This document shows positions 10,601 through 20,400 of a stretch of 64,000 nucleotides of DNA, in pieces. A program made the translations under genes and the position numbers. Each line of letters starts with the position of its first letter. Position 1 is the stretch's first letter. The stretch covers positions 3,350,001-3,414,000 of the forward strand of contig NC_079884.1 in assembly GCF_029227915.1 (NCBI RefSeq), read 5' to 3'. Under the pieces are notes generated by a model that was given only the letters and a program-made list of their open reading frames with translations, was not told the DNA's origin and searched no databases. Source of the DNA: Hydractinia symbiolongicarpus. Lineage: Eukaryota; Cnidaria; Hydrozoa; Anthoathecata; Hydractiniidae.

Positions 10601-13600
10601 TTAGAATTTTGTATATCGCTTTGGTTTTGAGTAGAATTAAGGATGAAGTGTACTTGTTCGGCCATTTTTGTTACTACGAATGGTTTGTTTACGTTTTCGC
10701 GGAATACAACTACCATAATGCATTGCGAATTAGCCGTATAGAGGGAACGGGGAATTCTCACTTCAGAAGAAAAGTTCCTTTTATTAGAGCGCACACGACT
10801 TTTATTATTTTGGTGTAACGCGTAAGTTGTATTTGAAATGTTTTTAGCAAAAACTGAGAAAATAAAAAATCAGTTTTGTTTTTTCAAATGGGTCAAAACA
10901 TTGCCACATCTTATTTCTATGCGACGCAAAACAGATAAAAATAGTAGATGACAGTGTAATGTCGTGTGATGTTAGATATCCCATTAAACTTTGCCAGTGG
11001 ACTGATTATCGTATAAAAAGCATGGTCTCTTCGGAATATGCTCGTAGAATGAAATACTTAAAGATCTAATAACTATTGTTTCAAATGTGTTGACTCTTTT
11101 AAGATATCGCATTATTCTATTCAATTATTTATAACATCTTTTTTTTATTTAACCAACTTCTCTAATGCAGTAGAAACCCGTAACTAGCTCTATGCAAACG
11201 ATTTCTCAGTATTATTTTTATGTTTTTATAATCAACATGCTCTAATTCCTGAAGCTTTTCATTCTTTCACTATATCTCCTAAGTCGTTGTTCTACCATAT
11301 TGTCCGTAATTTATAATGACTCCGTATACTTTTTATTTAGACTTGATCCTCCTCCAAACTTACAAAATTGGCTTGAAGTAAGTAATTTATTTTTACATTT
11401 AGTCGGAATTACATAAATAAGGTACGATGCATTAAAATGTTCAGTTAACTTTTGCTACAGCCACGTTGATTATGAGTTTGTTTTAAAAAGATACACTTGT
11501 GTCAAATTAAGACCTATTTGCAATCCTTAAGAGTGGAGTTAACGGATTAGAGAATTTAAGAAACAGCACGATATCGAAGAAAATGTTTTCCCATATTTAT
11601 TTTTTACGCAATTATGATCAAACGAATCCAATCAAACAAATGAACGTGAGATTGTCTGTTTACAATGAAATACTTTGTCGGAACTATATCGTGATAGCCA
11701 CATAATCAAGTATGCTTTCGATGTGTATTAACGAAGTTTATGTTTAACTTATATGTGTCTTGTTACTTGGGTACTGCTTAGTGTGTGTGATCTTTAAAAA
11801 TAGTCCAATATTCTTAATAAAACAGCAAAAGTTTCACTTCTAAGATGAGAAAAATGTTAATCATTTTAAAAGTTTTTACAACCTAAACCTAGCAGAATTC
11901 CTTTCGTAAGCTACTCGTCAAAAATTAATCCCAAATTACATTGTGCCCTATATGCTACCACTAATTAAAAATCATTTTACTTAAAGTCAATAAATTAACC
12001 ATTTGCGTCATAAATGTATTTCTTAGTAATATTGATACCAATTATCTTATTTTCAGAACGCACCAGAATGGCTGAGATTATACATGCGCACACAAGAGGA
12101 GAGAGTTTCTGCATTGGAGGCTCGCGTGGAGGTAATTTTTATAAAATAATAATTTGAAGCTCTGTACAGAACTGCACCAGTTCTTTTAGAGATACCTTAA
12201 AGAAACTTTAAGTTCAATGACTAACCAAGATAAGTGTGATAGCCTTTCTAAAATGTCATGTTTACTTGTTTTGCTGCTTGTGTTCGCGATAATGTAGAAT
12301 GTTTTATTCATCATCCGTCCATAATATACTTCACTAATCGTTATAAGTGCCCAGTACAAAAGAATTCTATAAGTTCACTGAAATTGCAAACACGCGTACA
12401 AATAAGAAGCCAGTAAGATAACAATTACATTTGGTTCATTTTCGAAACTCATTTTGGCGCTACTGTTTTAACATTAATCTAATCTTTTCTTATGCTTACG
12501 AATTATAATCAAGAAGAACAAAATAACTAATATTTCGAAGCAATGTAAATAAAAACAAGAAAGACGTTCGTCTTAAACCATCTGCGAAAGTCACCAAGTT
12601 TTAGCTCCGGGATTAATACTTTGTACCGATGTTTTTTGCCAACAAACCATTTTAACCGACTATATTTTCGACCGAGTAAATCTTTTACCGATTATTGCTC
12701 AAAGTTTATCAACACGCTAAGATTCAAAATGTTCCAAAATAATAAGATTGGTTGGTTATTTTCAGTTCACAATTTAAGTTGAAATTCTTGCCGGCTTGTT
12801 TTACTGATCGATGCCGGCTTAATTTACTCTGCTTAAAATTTATGGATTTTCTTGTGTAAGACTTAAGTGGTTCAAATTTTAATTTAGCTATATACAAAAA
12901 CGTTTATTTTGGGTAAAATGATAAAAATAACATTGGATAAAATGATGAAAATGAATATATAATTAAGTATGGTTTTCCGTAATTTGCGTTTCTTGTTCTG
13001 TAGTGCAAAATTTACATTAAACTTTCTACAAGGAAAAATCAAAAGTGAGATAATTGACTTTCTTTTTATGTGGAACATTATTCAGAATATTCATGCATTG
13101 TTTACATTTAATGCTAGGGTTTTTACTCATGTTATAAGGCAAAACTTTGACATTTATCCAACCTTTGTTTTAGGCACTAGAGAATAACGTACAACAGAGG
13201 GGGGCAGCCAGGGATCAGTCTCCACCACTTTCCCGTCCACCATCACCCCGTTCCCTTATTCCTAATCGTTGTTTACCTGTTCCAAAACTTCCACCAATAC
13301 CTCTTTCTTTATCATCGTCATCTGTAACAGTATGTGCGCCTCGTTGTTTGTCTGTGCCGTGTGTTTCGTTGTCTTCGTCTACGTTATGTCCATGTTCGTC
13401 CTCCCCGCAGAATCCACCATTCCCTTGTGAACACCCTAACTCTCCAGCATATTCCCCTGTTCCACCACCAATCCAGCCAACAAACCAATCAACACCCATT
13501 TCTTCCAAACGACGTTATCCCCGCTTCTCATTCCACACTCCATCAACACCTCCAGGCCCACCTACACCACCACGCCCACCTACGCCACCACGCCCACCAA

Positions 13601-13725
13601 CTCCACCTCATTTGCCTACTTTCTTTCCTCCGATAACGTCTAATCCAACACCATCTACCCCCCGCCCATTGTCATTCCGTGTTAATCGTCGTCCCGCCCT
13701 TTATAGCCGTCCCACCCCTCCATAG
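1685..13725 (+). CDS. Predicted spliced gene: poly-Gln, coiled-coil, proline-rich protein (8 exons)
   Basis: Exons: 1685-1687 (uncertain), 4556-4876, 4953-4981, 5063-5158, 5370-5447, 11341-11377, 12057-12131, 13174-13725. All introns are GT-AG, and every exon joins the next without breaking the frame. The product would be 396 residues: a Lys/Glu-rich start (to ~31), a Gln-rich tract with some Lys/His/Met (~32-88), an Arg-rich segment (~104-140), an acidic patch (EEENEN), a Pro-rich linker, a probable short coiled coil with heptad-like EERVSALEARVEALENNV (~201-218), and a Ser/Cys/Pro-rich tail with PTPPRP repeats. No signal peptide or membrane segment is seen. The composition fits a nuclear or RNA-associated protein, but I do not recognise the family and assign no function. 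Intron 5 (5893 bases) carries a whole DNA transposon. A possible AATAAA signal lies at 14415-14420. Confidence 0.65.
4556..4876 (+). CDS. Exon 2 of the poly-Gln gene (CAA/CAG repeat)
   Basis: The acceptor TTTTTAG ends at 4555 and the donor GTAAG starts at 4877. The exon is 107 codons in phase 0, beginning NTTKKNKEKEKEK and ending SVFRR. The CAA/CAG run codes poly-Gln in this frame. The alternative frames would give poly-Asn or poly-Thr, but only the Gln frame runs on, through splicing, into all later exons. The tract is a triplet microsatellite and probably varies in length between individuals. Confidence 0.7.
4953..4981 (+). CDS. Exon 3 (29-base micro-exon)
   Basis: Acceptor TTTTAG ends at 4952; donor GTAAG starts at 4982. 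It codes NPRRAVKRV plus two bases of the next codon. A second frame reads SEESSEESG but runs into TGA in the next exon, so it is rejected. Flanking introns are short (76 and 81 bases). Confidence 0.65.
5063..5158 (+). CDS. Exon 4, Arg-rich then acidic
   Basis: The acceptor TTGCAG ends at 5062; the donor GTAGG at 5159 is slightly weaker than the others. It codes an Arg-rich block (LVRVRRRRLNRG) followed by EEENENIHN. This basic-then-acidic layout could be a nuclear targeting or nucleic-acid contact region; that is inference from composition only. Confidence 0.65.
5370..5447 (+). CDS. Exon 5, proline-rich linker
   Basis: Acceptor ATTAAG ends at 5369; donor GTAAGT starts at 5448. It codes AFEQPPPIQPVAPMPVDEED and then RPYIV, in frame with both neighbours. 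Confidence 0.65.
6019..6215. repeat. (ATAAT)n microsatellite
   Basis: About 190 bases of nearly perfect ATAAT pentamers, uninterrupted from roughly 6061 to 6180 and edged by ATATAATATTTGTATATA-type variants. It lies in intron 5 of the poly-Gln gene. The minus-strand Ile/Leu/Tyr open frames here are artefacts of the repeat. Length is probably polymorphic. Confidence 0.95.
6750..6874 (-). mobile_element. Helitron-like 5' end fragment
   Basis: Read on the minus strand from about 6873, the sequence begins TCTCTATAATAATAGCCGTC and continues through GTCTGTCTGTCTCTGCGCAA. A close relative of this block occurs on the plus strand at about 49318-49360, showing that it is a dispersed repeat. A TC start followed by an AT-rich stretch and a GTCTGTC run is typical, as I recall, of Helitron 5' ends in invertebrates. 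No matching 3' end (hairpin plus CTAG) is found at lower coordinates, so it is a fragment. Confidence 0.4.
7268..7322 (+). repeat. Left terminal inverted repeat of the THAP/YqaJ transposon
   Basis: Begins AATTCCCCGTTCCCTC and is a perfect 55-base reverse complement of 10702-10756. Perfect identity suggests recent activity. Confidence 0.95.
7532..9219 (+). pseudogene. SWIM zinc finger + YqaJ-like nuclease protein, one frameshift
   Basis: Two overlapping frames form one gene. The first runs from ATG 7532 to 8311 and contains a SWIM-type zinc finger: C-L-C at 7994-8002 followed by C-K-H at 8024-8032 (CxC...CxH). The second, open to 9219, holds a YqaJ/RecB-type nuclease core: WGLENE near 8752, GASPDG (Asp at 8869), LIEVKCP (Glu 8908, Lys 8914) and YFHQCQG near 9025, matching the E...D...ExK...Q pattern of the YqaJ family (lambda-exonuclease fold). 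The switch falls in an A4T4 run near 8250-8257, consistent with loss of one base. TTG at 7493 precedes the ATG in frame; the ATG is preferred. AATAAA overlaps the stop region. In these elements the nuclease presumably assists transposition; its exact role is not shown by the sequence. Confidence 0.85.
9240..9307. other. Spacer between convergent transposon genes
   Basis: An 88-base gap in total between the stop codons. It contains a short (TA)n run around 9271-9286. AT-rich and probably holding the 3' processing signals of both genes. Confidence 0.4.
9308..10665 (-). pseudogene. THAP-domain DDE_4 transposase with internal deletion
   Basis: From the ATG at 10665 the protein starts MAEQVHFIL, has a Ser/Asn-rich lead, then a THAP zinc-binding domain (C61-x3-C65 ... 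W90 ... C108-x2-H111-F), which binds transposon-end DNA in this family. A coiled-coil-like stretch (EELKQELEKLRAEI) follows, then a helix-turn-helix of the HTH_Tnp_4 type (AEEEFFMILVRIRCGLL). The frame then ends at 9727, and a second frame (from about 9727 down to 9308) gives the DDE_4 C-terminal half: TFVSDLYGG, VMADRGF (second catalytic Asp) and VHVERAI (catalytic Glu). The segment carrying the first catalytic Asp, normally about 90-100 residues between these parts, is missing. A longer open frame starting at 10794 reads through the terminal repeat and is not the likely start. The gene is inactive. Confidence 0.85.
10702..10756 (-). repeat. Right terminal inverted repeat of the THAP/YqaJ transposon
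   Basis: Exact 55-base reverse complement of 7268-7322. It lies 37 bases upstream of the transposase start codon, so it probably also contains promoter elements for that gene. Confidence 0.95.
11341..11377 (+). CDS. Exon 6 (37-base micro-exon)
   Basis: Acceptor TTTATTTAG ends at 11340; donor GTAAGTAAT starts at 11378. With two bases from exon 5 it codes P-LDPPPNLQNWLE and ends in phase 0. It lies about 580 bases after the transposon, confirming that the element sits inside an intron. Confidence 0.65.
12057..12131 (+). CDS. Exon 7, start of the coiled coil
   Basis: Acceptor TTTTCAG ends at 12056; donor GTAATT starts at 12132. It codes 25 residues beginning NAPEWLRLYMRTQEERV. Hydrophobic residues at heptad-like spacing (V, L, V, then A, L in exon 8) suggest a short coiled coil continuing across the splice. 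Confidence 0.7.
13174..13725 (+). CDS. Exon 8, Ser/Pro-rich C-terminal exon with stop
   Basis: The acceptor TGTTTTAG ends at 13173; the frame from exon 7 stays open to TAG at 13723-13725. It begins ALENNVQQRGAARD, closing the coiled coil, then becomes rich in Ser, Cys and Pro. An 18-base repeat near 13557-13605 codes PTPPRP units. The tail contains many Ser-Pro and Thr-Pro pairs (possible proline-directed kinase sites, inference) and basic patches. C and T are much more common on this strand than in the surroundings, as expected for Pro/Ser codons. Confidence 0.7.
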   Translation, partial: ALENNVQQRGAARDQSPPLSRPPSPRSLIPNRCLPVPKLPPIPLSLSSSSVTVCAPRCLSVPCVSLSSSTLCPCSSSPQNPPFPCEHPNSPAYSPVPPPIQPTNQSTPISSKRRYPRFSFHTPSTPPGPPTPPRPPTPPRPPTPPHLPTFFPPITSNPTPSTPRPLSFRVNRRPALYSRPTPP

Positions 13726-16700
13726 CCACCTCCTATTTAAGTTTCTTGTAAGTTTGGTATGTAAGTGAAATGATTGGCTGTGGAGGGACAATCACCCTTT
13801 CTTAATTTCTAAGACGTAGTGGTTTATACTTTGTTCCGTTTTAACCTTAGTGATACCGAACGTTTTACTAATGCCTTCATCTTTTTTCTCGTAAAAGGGA
13901 GTATACGTCGTTACATGCAGCTGTGTATTGCAGCATAAATGTTTTGCTTTTCTCAACAGTTTTTTAGGAAGACTAAAATGCAAGTACCCTCAGAGGTTTA
14001 TGCAAATAGATTTCATACTTGTGTTCATTACGTAACAGTGTGAGTTGCTCGTCATATCAGTTTTGTCTTCCTGTTTAAGCTAAATGCTAACATCCAGAAC
14101 TATGAGAATGTTTCAGAATGGAGAGATAATTCGGGCATAGATTGTCTGTTAAACAGATAGCTTCATTGAAAAATATATGCATAATTACACGTATGAGGGG
14201 AAAATTTTATCCATTGAGAAATGTTGATAACGTTTATATGTATCATTTTGACTTTTAAAATTGTAATATTTTTGTTAACATATATCATCAATAGAGATAA
14301 AACACGATTAATTTAACATTTAAATGTTGGATATCTACATTTATTTAGCAGCAGTTCTCATATCTTGCTTACGTTTTCTTTTCGGTTATGATAACGGTGA
14401 TTGCACTGTGCAATAATAAAAAAAGATATAAAATGTTTCGCTAGTTTCAACTTGAATGACATAAGATGTCAAGTAGAAATTGATAATATCGCAGCTCAGC
14501 TAAATAATTCTAGATTTCCCTTCACACGCTTTTATTACATAACAATCAGCTGCTATTACCTTTAGAAGAGAAATTTATCTCGAATTCTGTCAAATTAAAG
14601 GTTTAAGCCTTGTGGATTTCTAAAAGTGTTAAAACAATGCTGAAACTAAATTATTTAACAATTCGTTGTATTTAATTCACGCCAAAATGCTTTTTAAACC
14701 GTTTGTCAAATTGACTGTAATCAAATTTTCTTGCCACTCGTGACCAAGGAGTTTCAACGAGTCAATTAGATTTTGCAAAAAAAGAAAAGTTCCTCTTTGC
14801 TTTTATTTAGAAAATGATTTTACTTTTTTTTAACTTTGATTTAAAATTCAACTTTACAGTACTTTTTGAAAATTACTTTTGCAAGAATAATTTACACGTT
14901 GACACTCAGTACTCAACATTCATACTTTTTCTAAAGGTAATAAAATATTAAGGCAAAGCTAGTGTTTACCATTTTGGCTCATCACAAAAATCTAAATAAT
15001 CATCTAAGAATCTTAAAACAAGGTCAGAAAGCATTCCAAATATTAATAAAATATTCATTTTTTAAAAGGGGCGTATTTGAGTGTATCCATCCTGGTTGTT
15101 GCCTTAATTATTTTTTTAACGACGAAAAATGGGTTATTAAACATGATCTCCACCTTACAATATTTTTTATTTTTTGCATTGCTATTTCTGCGTTTTAATC
15201 AAAATTAAATTTCTTTCTCACAAAGACACATTTGAGAATTTCTTTCATCTAAATTTCACATTTTTATCAATTTTCTAAACTATTCTATATAAGTAAGATT
15301 TTCTTTTCCAAGAGTGTTTATGATACAATTTAGATCGTTGGGAAAAAAAAGGAAGTAGCAGAAATCTTGAATAACTGAAAATTTTTTTCTCTTCTCACAA
15401 AGTCTTGAAAAAAAAAAGAAAAAATTAACAAAACCTTTTCAGATTAGCATTCCTTTCTCTGAGAGAGCTTTCCGGATACACAATTCCCGAATTTCATGTT
15501 ATTTGAAACTTTTGATTCACGAATTTTTTTCGCATCTGAAAATTCAGTATAGTTAAATTAGCACGCTTTCACATTTTTTATTGTTTCAGGAAGTGATGTT
15601 TTTATGAAAATATTGGACAAACACTTCTAAATGTTCAATCGAATCGGGAAGTGACTTTTTTTAAAATTTGTGCAACATGACAACACAAAACCTGTATTAT
15701 ATTTATGCGATAAAATAGGTCTAAAAATAGACATCGCATTTGATTAGGCGCCATTGTAATAAGAAATTAAATCTCTCAACCTTTAACCTTATTTATTAGC
15801 TGCATAAGTTAAGAAGAGTTCTCAAAATTCTGTCATGGAGAATAAGATAATCACAGTATTTGTTGCGTCTTAATGCAGATTTTTGTGTTAGTGGAAAAAT
15901 TGTGATTCATGGATGTATATACCTTCTACAAGAGCTACAAGAACATGATATCTAAATTCACCACTATGGCTTTTAATCTAAATAAAAGTAGAACTCGTTT
16001 CAGGCAAGAACATCCCTTAAAAACCTTATTAGAGAATTGTTGTTTCTAAATGCGAAAAAAATCAGAATGGTTTATTGCTTTTTGACTGTTTAAATCTCTT
16101 TTGCATTTAAACCTTCACGACATGACGACAGCTTTTTCACGACAAAAGGTGAATGATTTAAAATGCTGAATGGCAACCTTGTCTCCAGGTCTTGTAAGGC
16201 TTTAATTCGAATGGCTTTAACAAATGACCTGGCCCTGACTAGTCACAAGAAAACAAAATGTCCACGCATATCGGAAGGATGTTTTTATCCTGTCGAGTTA
16301 CAATTTTCGCGCCAAATACTATAATGCAATTTTTTAGAAGCAGGAGTAAAATCTTTTTCTTCTTCTGCATATTTCTGTTGGCCGGTAAAAACGAAATTTA
16401 AATTCTCACACCTGATTTGGAAACCTTCATGATGGTAAAATACTCTTTAAATAATTTATTTATTTCTCTGTTTACGTTTTATATGAAAAATAATGCTTGC
16501 TTTTAATTATAATTTCTATATAACAGACCATCACCAAGCCAAATACTACACTTTTAATAACAAAGCAGCAACCACCATTTTTAAAGTTCTCAAAGTTTGA
16601 TTTTTGTCGCTACAAAATTATGGCTGTTAATACAACTCGTTACACACATGTTAATTATGTGAGTTTTCATGTAAAACAAGACAGCTTTTTCAAAATCTTA

Positions 16701-16830
16701 GCTCTAATAATTTTTTTCTATTTCTAAATTTACGCGATATTTTTTAAGCAAAATTAAAACAAACGGTATTATGCATGCAAATTGACCGTCTAATTCAACT
16801 TGTTAAAGTCCTTCCTAATGTAGATTTATT
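13726..16830. other. AT-rich intergenic sequence
   Basis: The first few hundred bases are probably the 3' untranslated region of the poly-Gln gene; AATAAA occurs at 14415-14420. Beyond that only short, compositionally non-coding open frames are present. No repeat structure or RNA gene is recognised. Confidence 0.45.
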
Positions 16831-17115
16831 TTAAGAAAGGCAGATCATGTTTTTTAACTCCTTAATTTTATTTTTCTGCTTGTATAGTTTGTTATCCAAA
16901 TTGCTTTTGAAGGCAAATATACACAAATAATGAAATGCAAATTTTTGAAACTTTGTTCGAATTTTTAAACATTTGCCATGCACAAGAGCATTAGCTACTT
17001 CGCCATTTACATCTACTATCTTTAATATTTCTGATGAACTATCTACTTTACTCAGACATTCTGCAACCTTTTTGTATTGCCTGCCATTCCCTAAACGTGT
17101 GATCCCGGTTACCAT
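16831..17115 (-). CDS. Unrecognised small ORF, possible first exon
   Basis: A 94-codon frame whose first ~50 residues (MVTGITRLGNGRQYKKVAE...) have balanced, protein-like composition with Asp, Glu, Val and Gly codons, unlike the AT-rich C-terminal part (Lys/Phe/Ile/Asn-rich). This would fit a coding exon that splices out partway, but I cannot fix the donor site. No family is recognised. Confidence 0.2.
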   Translation of the reverse strand: MVTGITRLGNGRQYKKVAECLSKVDSSSEILKIVDVNGEVANALVHGKCLKIRTKFQKFAFHYLCIFAFKSNLDNKLYKQKNKIKELKNMICLS

Positions 17116-17342
17116 GTTGGACAGGCTATATCCATAAATCTTGTGACTTTTCGACTCTTTTCTAACAGTAAACTTAATTTTTTATAAAATCAAGTGGTTT
17201 TAGAAGCTTTTTACACTGCGTGACAAGGTGGCGCAGAAGAACTATTAAAGTACTTACTTTTATAAATAAAAGGGAAAGGAAAGTTAAACCTTCTTTTGAT
17301 TAATGTCTTTTTTACATTTTAATATTTTTCATAAATTTTTCA

Positions 17343-17640
17343 TTGTTTAAACTCAACGTTTGACCACTGAAAATACAATCTAATTCTTTTTCTTACAAGC
17401 CTTTACTTTATGACATGTTGGAACCACGGAATGAAACAAATGCGTGTCTTTTTTGTGTTTAGATTTACATTGTTTAAACTCAATAAACGTTTGACCACTT
17501 ATAATACAATCTAATTCTTTTTCATACAAGTCTTTATTTTATTACATGCTGGAACCACGGAATGAAACCAATGTGTGCCGTTATTGTCTTAAGTCTTTAT
17601 TTTGTGACACTTGGAATCAAGGAGTGAAACCGACATGCAA
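17343..17640. repeat. Tandem repeat, ~125-bp unit, about 2.5 copies
   Basis: Units beginning ATTGTTTAAACTCAA at about 17343 and 17469 share TTTGACCACT, ACAATCTAATTC, ACAAG(C/T)CTTTA and GGAACCACGGAATGAAAC in the same order; a partial third unit starts near 17588 (AAGTCTTTATTTTGTGACA). Open frames over it are by-products. Confidence 0.8.
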
Positions 17641-18888
17641 CATTATTGTCCATGTAAATTTAAAACAATTTTTTTCAGTGAGCGCGTTTCATCAGTGTAT
17701 TTTTTATATCAATTATACATTCTTTTATCTGCCTACGATCTGTTATTGTTCCTTTTGATCTTTTTCTGTCATGTTGGTCAGATTTTGTTACTGCTCGGAA
17801 AAAATAGTTTATGTACTCGACTACCATTCTTCAGGATTAGGACTTTCTTTTATAACTTTGTACTGCAGACTAATTACTTCTACTTAATTCTATTTTATTC
17901 TCTTTGTATTAGCAAGATTTTATGTTGTGAAAATTATTCAAACGGTACCAATTTCGCTGGAAATGTGTTAGCATATTCATATGCATCGTAAGAAAGAAAA
18001 CCAAAAATTTAACAGGTTTTAGATCCATTCAAGAGAAAGAAAACATAGATTGTAATTGGCGTTGTGATCAATTTGTTCAAAAACTACATTACTTAACTCT
18101 ACTTAACGCAAATTACTTAACTTTGGTTTATTTCTTTATACTTCTATTGTTATCTGAAAACACCCTATCCTCAATTTTCTGCCTGTGCAAGATTCTGCTT
18201 TGAAAGTAATAATGATTAATGTTTCATCAATTCAGTCTGGCAAATGTTTAATTGTGAAATAGTTATTTTACAAAGTCCTTATTAGTGTATATTTGCCTTT
18301 GGTGTTTTTACTTTTCTACACATAAGGTAAAACTTTTCCTGCCTGATCTTTTTATTTCCAGGACTTCTTGTTTTTGAATTACGTTGTCCTTTTGAAGTTT
18401 ATTATCCTTTTTCTCTTTTTTTTTTCTTTTTAATAATTTTTGTTTTTAATTCTTAGAGAAAATCATAAAAAGTTAATGTTGCGTTTAGAATGAAAAAAGA
18501 ACTATTTACCGATACTTCAGGAATTCTAATTTCGCATGTCAGTGTAGGATTTTCATAGTATATAAATTGCCAGAAGCTTTTGCTCCTTCTCATATCAAAA
18601 TGATGTTTTTAACGTTTAGAAGTGTGAAATCTTACTGATGAAAACAATAATTAAAAAAATGAGTTAGTCGTAATCTGTCTTAAGAAGAGGCGGCGTATTA
18701 TTTTTTAATGACATCTTCAAATATAATTTAGATTTCCATGCAGAAAGTTTGGGAATTGTAATTCTGGCGGAAATAAAATTTTCACGAAATAGAACGATCT
18801 GATTGGTTTACTAGTTTAATTGATCTCGATTCTACTTTCCCCGGATCAGAACAGGAAGGAGAATTAGCGTAGTGTAAACATTTTAAAC
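17641..18888. other. AT-rich sequence without recognised features
   Basis: Open frames at 17611-17991 and nearby are Phe/Leu/Tyr-rich by composition and match nothing I know. No repeat recognised. Confidence 0.35.
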
Positions 18889-18889
18889 A

Positions 18890-20400
18890 TGAAAAACTTT
18901 ACCGTTTCTGTCTTTAGTGGAAAAATACCTTTTACTGATAAGGCTATACTTGTTTGGAAATTTAAAATGTTTTTTTCTAAAAAATTTGTCACTCTGATCA
19001 AAAAAACATACAGACACGATTTTTTTTGTTATCACCTACCGGTTTTTACGACAAAGACCAAACAAAAAATATAATCCTACGCTAATTAGAAAACAAGGTT
19101 AACTTTTAAAAGTATACCCACAACAGAACACAAAATATTGATATCCGTTTTTGAGCATTAGATAAATCTTGAAAATAAAATCAAAAATTTCGTAGTTGTA
19201 AAATGAAGCTATAATGTAGAATTGGGTAAAAATTAAAGTAAATAAAGTTCAAGTAAATTAAATGCGCTGCTTATGTTTTTTTCCCACTGTAAAATTTACC
19301 AAAAAAATAACCTTGTTTTCAATTTGATGCGATAAATTTTTTTTGTTGAATCTTACAAAACTAACATTTCACTCATAATTTATTGAGCAAATATCATATT
19401 ATGATTGAAAAAAAATTACTAAAACATTCATGTCAATAAAAGAACCAATAGTTTTTTAAGTAAGCATAATATAACTTTTAAAGTGATATATGGTTCAAAG
19501 AAAGTATTGACATTATTATTTAAAATATTCCCTAATTTTGGGATAATGAGAGTGATGATTCTTAAAAAACAAAATGTACCTATACACTTTTTTCTACAAA
19601 CCAAATATCGTGAATCACTCTATAGCTCCAAAATGTTTAACCCACGTGTTAAGCATGCTCAGAATTTTTTCTGTTCCTGTCTTGAGATGGAAAATAGTTC
19701 TTACTGACTGAGGCCATATTTGCGTCAAAAATTGACATAATATTTTTGAAAAATATGCTCAAAATGATCACTTGTTCGAAAAACAGAAAGGTTTTGTTTT
19801 TTACAACATTTGTTATTCTGATCAAAAAGGAATAATGGACACAATCGTAATTTTTTTATCACCTATTGGTTTTTAGGACAAAGCCAAACAAAAAGTATAT
19901 TCCTTCGCTAATTAGAAAACAGGACTAACGTTTTAAAAAATCTACGTACAACAAAACACAAAATATTGATATCCGTTCCCTTTTTTAAATATTTCTAGGT
20001 GAATCTGTAACCGAAAGTAAAATTAGAAATTGTAAAATAAAGCTAAAAGCTGGTAAGATCTTGGGTACAATTAGGTAAAAAAATGATGTAAATAATATCT
20101 GCAGTTGTTCGTTTTGTTCTGGTATTGTTTTCAGTTTGATGAAGTAAACATATTTCTTTACTATTGTCGAGACTCGTGACTCAAAACCAATATTACACTC
20201 CTAATTTACTGAGCAATTCTCACATTATTATTGAAAAAATTACCAAAACATTTATTCCAATTAAAGAACCAATATATGCATAATATGACTAATATATATG
20301 CATAACACTATCTTCAAAATATTCCTGAAATTTTTGTTATTGAGACTGTATTTTTTATCTTAAAACCAGATATCGTGCATCATTCTATAGCTTTGTAATT
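18890..20400. repeat. Tandem duplication, two diverged ~0.7-0.8-kb units
   Basis: Unit 1 (about 18890-19640) and unit 2 (about 19735-20400) share collinear anchors: CTGATCAAAAA (18995, 19817), TATCACCTA with GGTTTTTA (19028, 19856), GCTAATTAGAAAACA (19081, 19908), AACACAAAATATTGATATCC (19127, 19954), AAAGAACCAATA (about 19439, 20263) and CTATAGCT (19620, 20384). The copies are clearly diverged and contain no recognisable gene. Confidence 0.75.

Larger units (their letters stand above)
7268..10756. mobile_element. ISL2EU-like DNA transposon (THAP-DDE4 transposase plus SWIM-YqaJ protein)
   Basis: The element is bounded by 55-bp perfect terminal inverted repeats and lies wholly inside intron 5 of the poly-Gln gene. 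It carries two convergent genes: a plus-strand SWIM/YqaJ protein (7532-9219) and a minus-strand THAP/DDE_4 transposase (9308-10665), with 88 bases between their stop codons. I recall autonomous ISL2EU-type elements (PIF/Harbinger-related) as encoding such a transposase together with a YqaJ nuclease; this should be checked against a repeat library. Both genes are damaged (one frameshift; one internal deletion), so the copy is recently inserted but dead. I could not define a target-site duplication at the outer ends, and the few bases just outside 7268 and 10756 differ. Confidence 0.85.

Noticed and set aside
10666-10794. Upstream start for the transposase at 10794
   Set aside because: The extra 43 codons translate the terminal inverted repeat and flanking host DNA; the ATG at 10665 lies just inside the element.
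13215-13636. Gly/Asp-rich antisense frame and a His/Leu-rich second plus-strand frame
   Set aside because: Shadows of the proline-rich exon 13174-13725.
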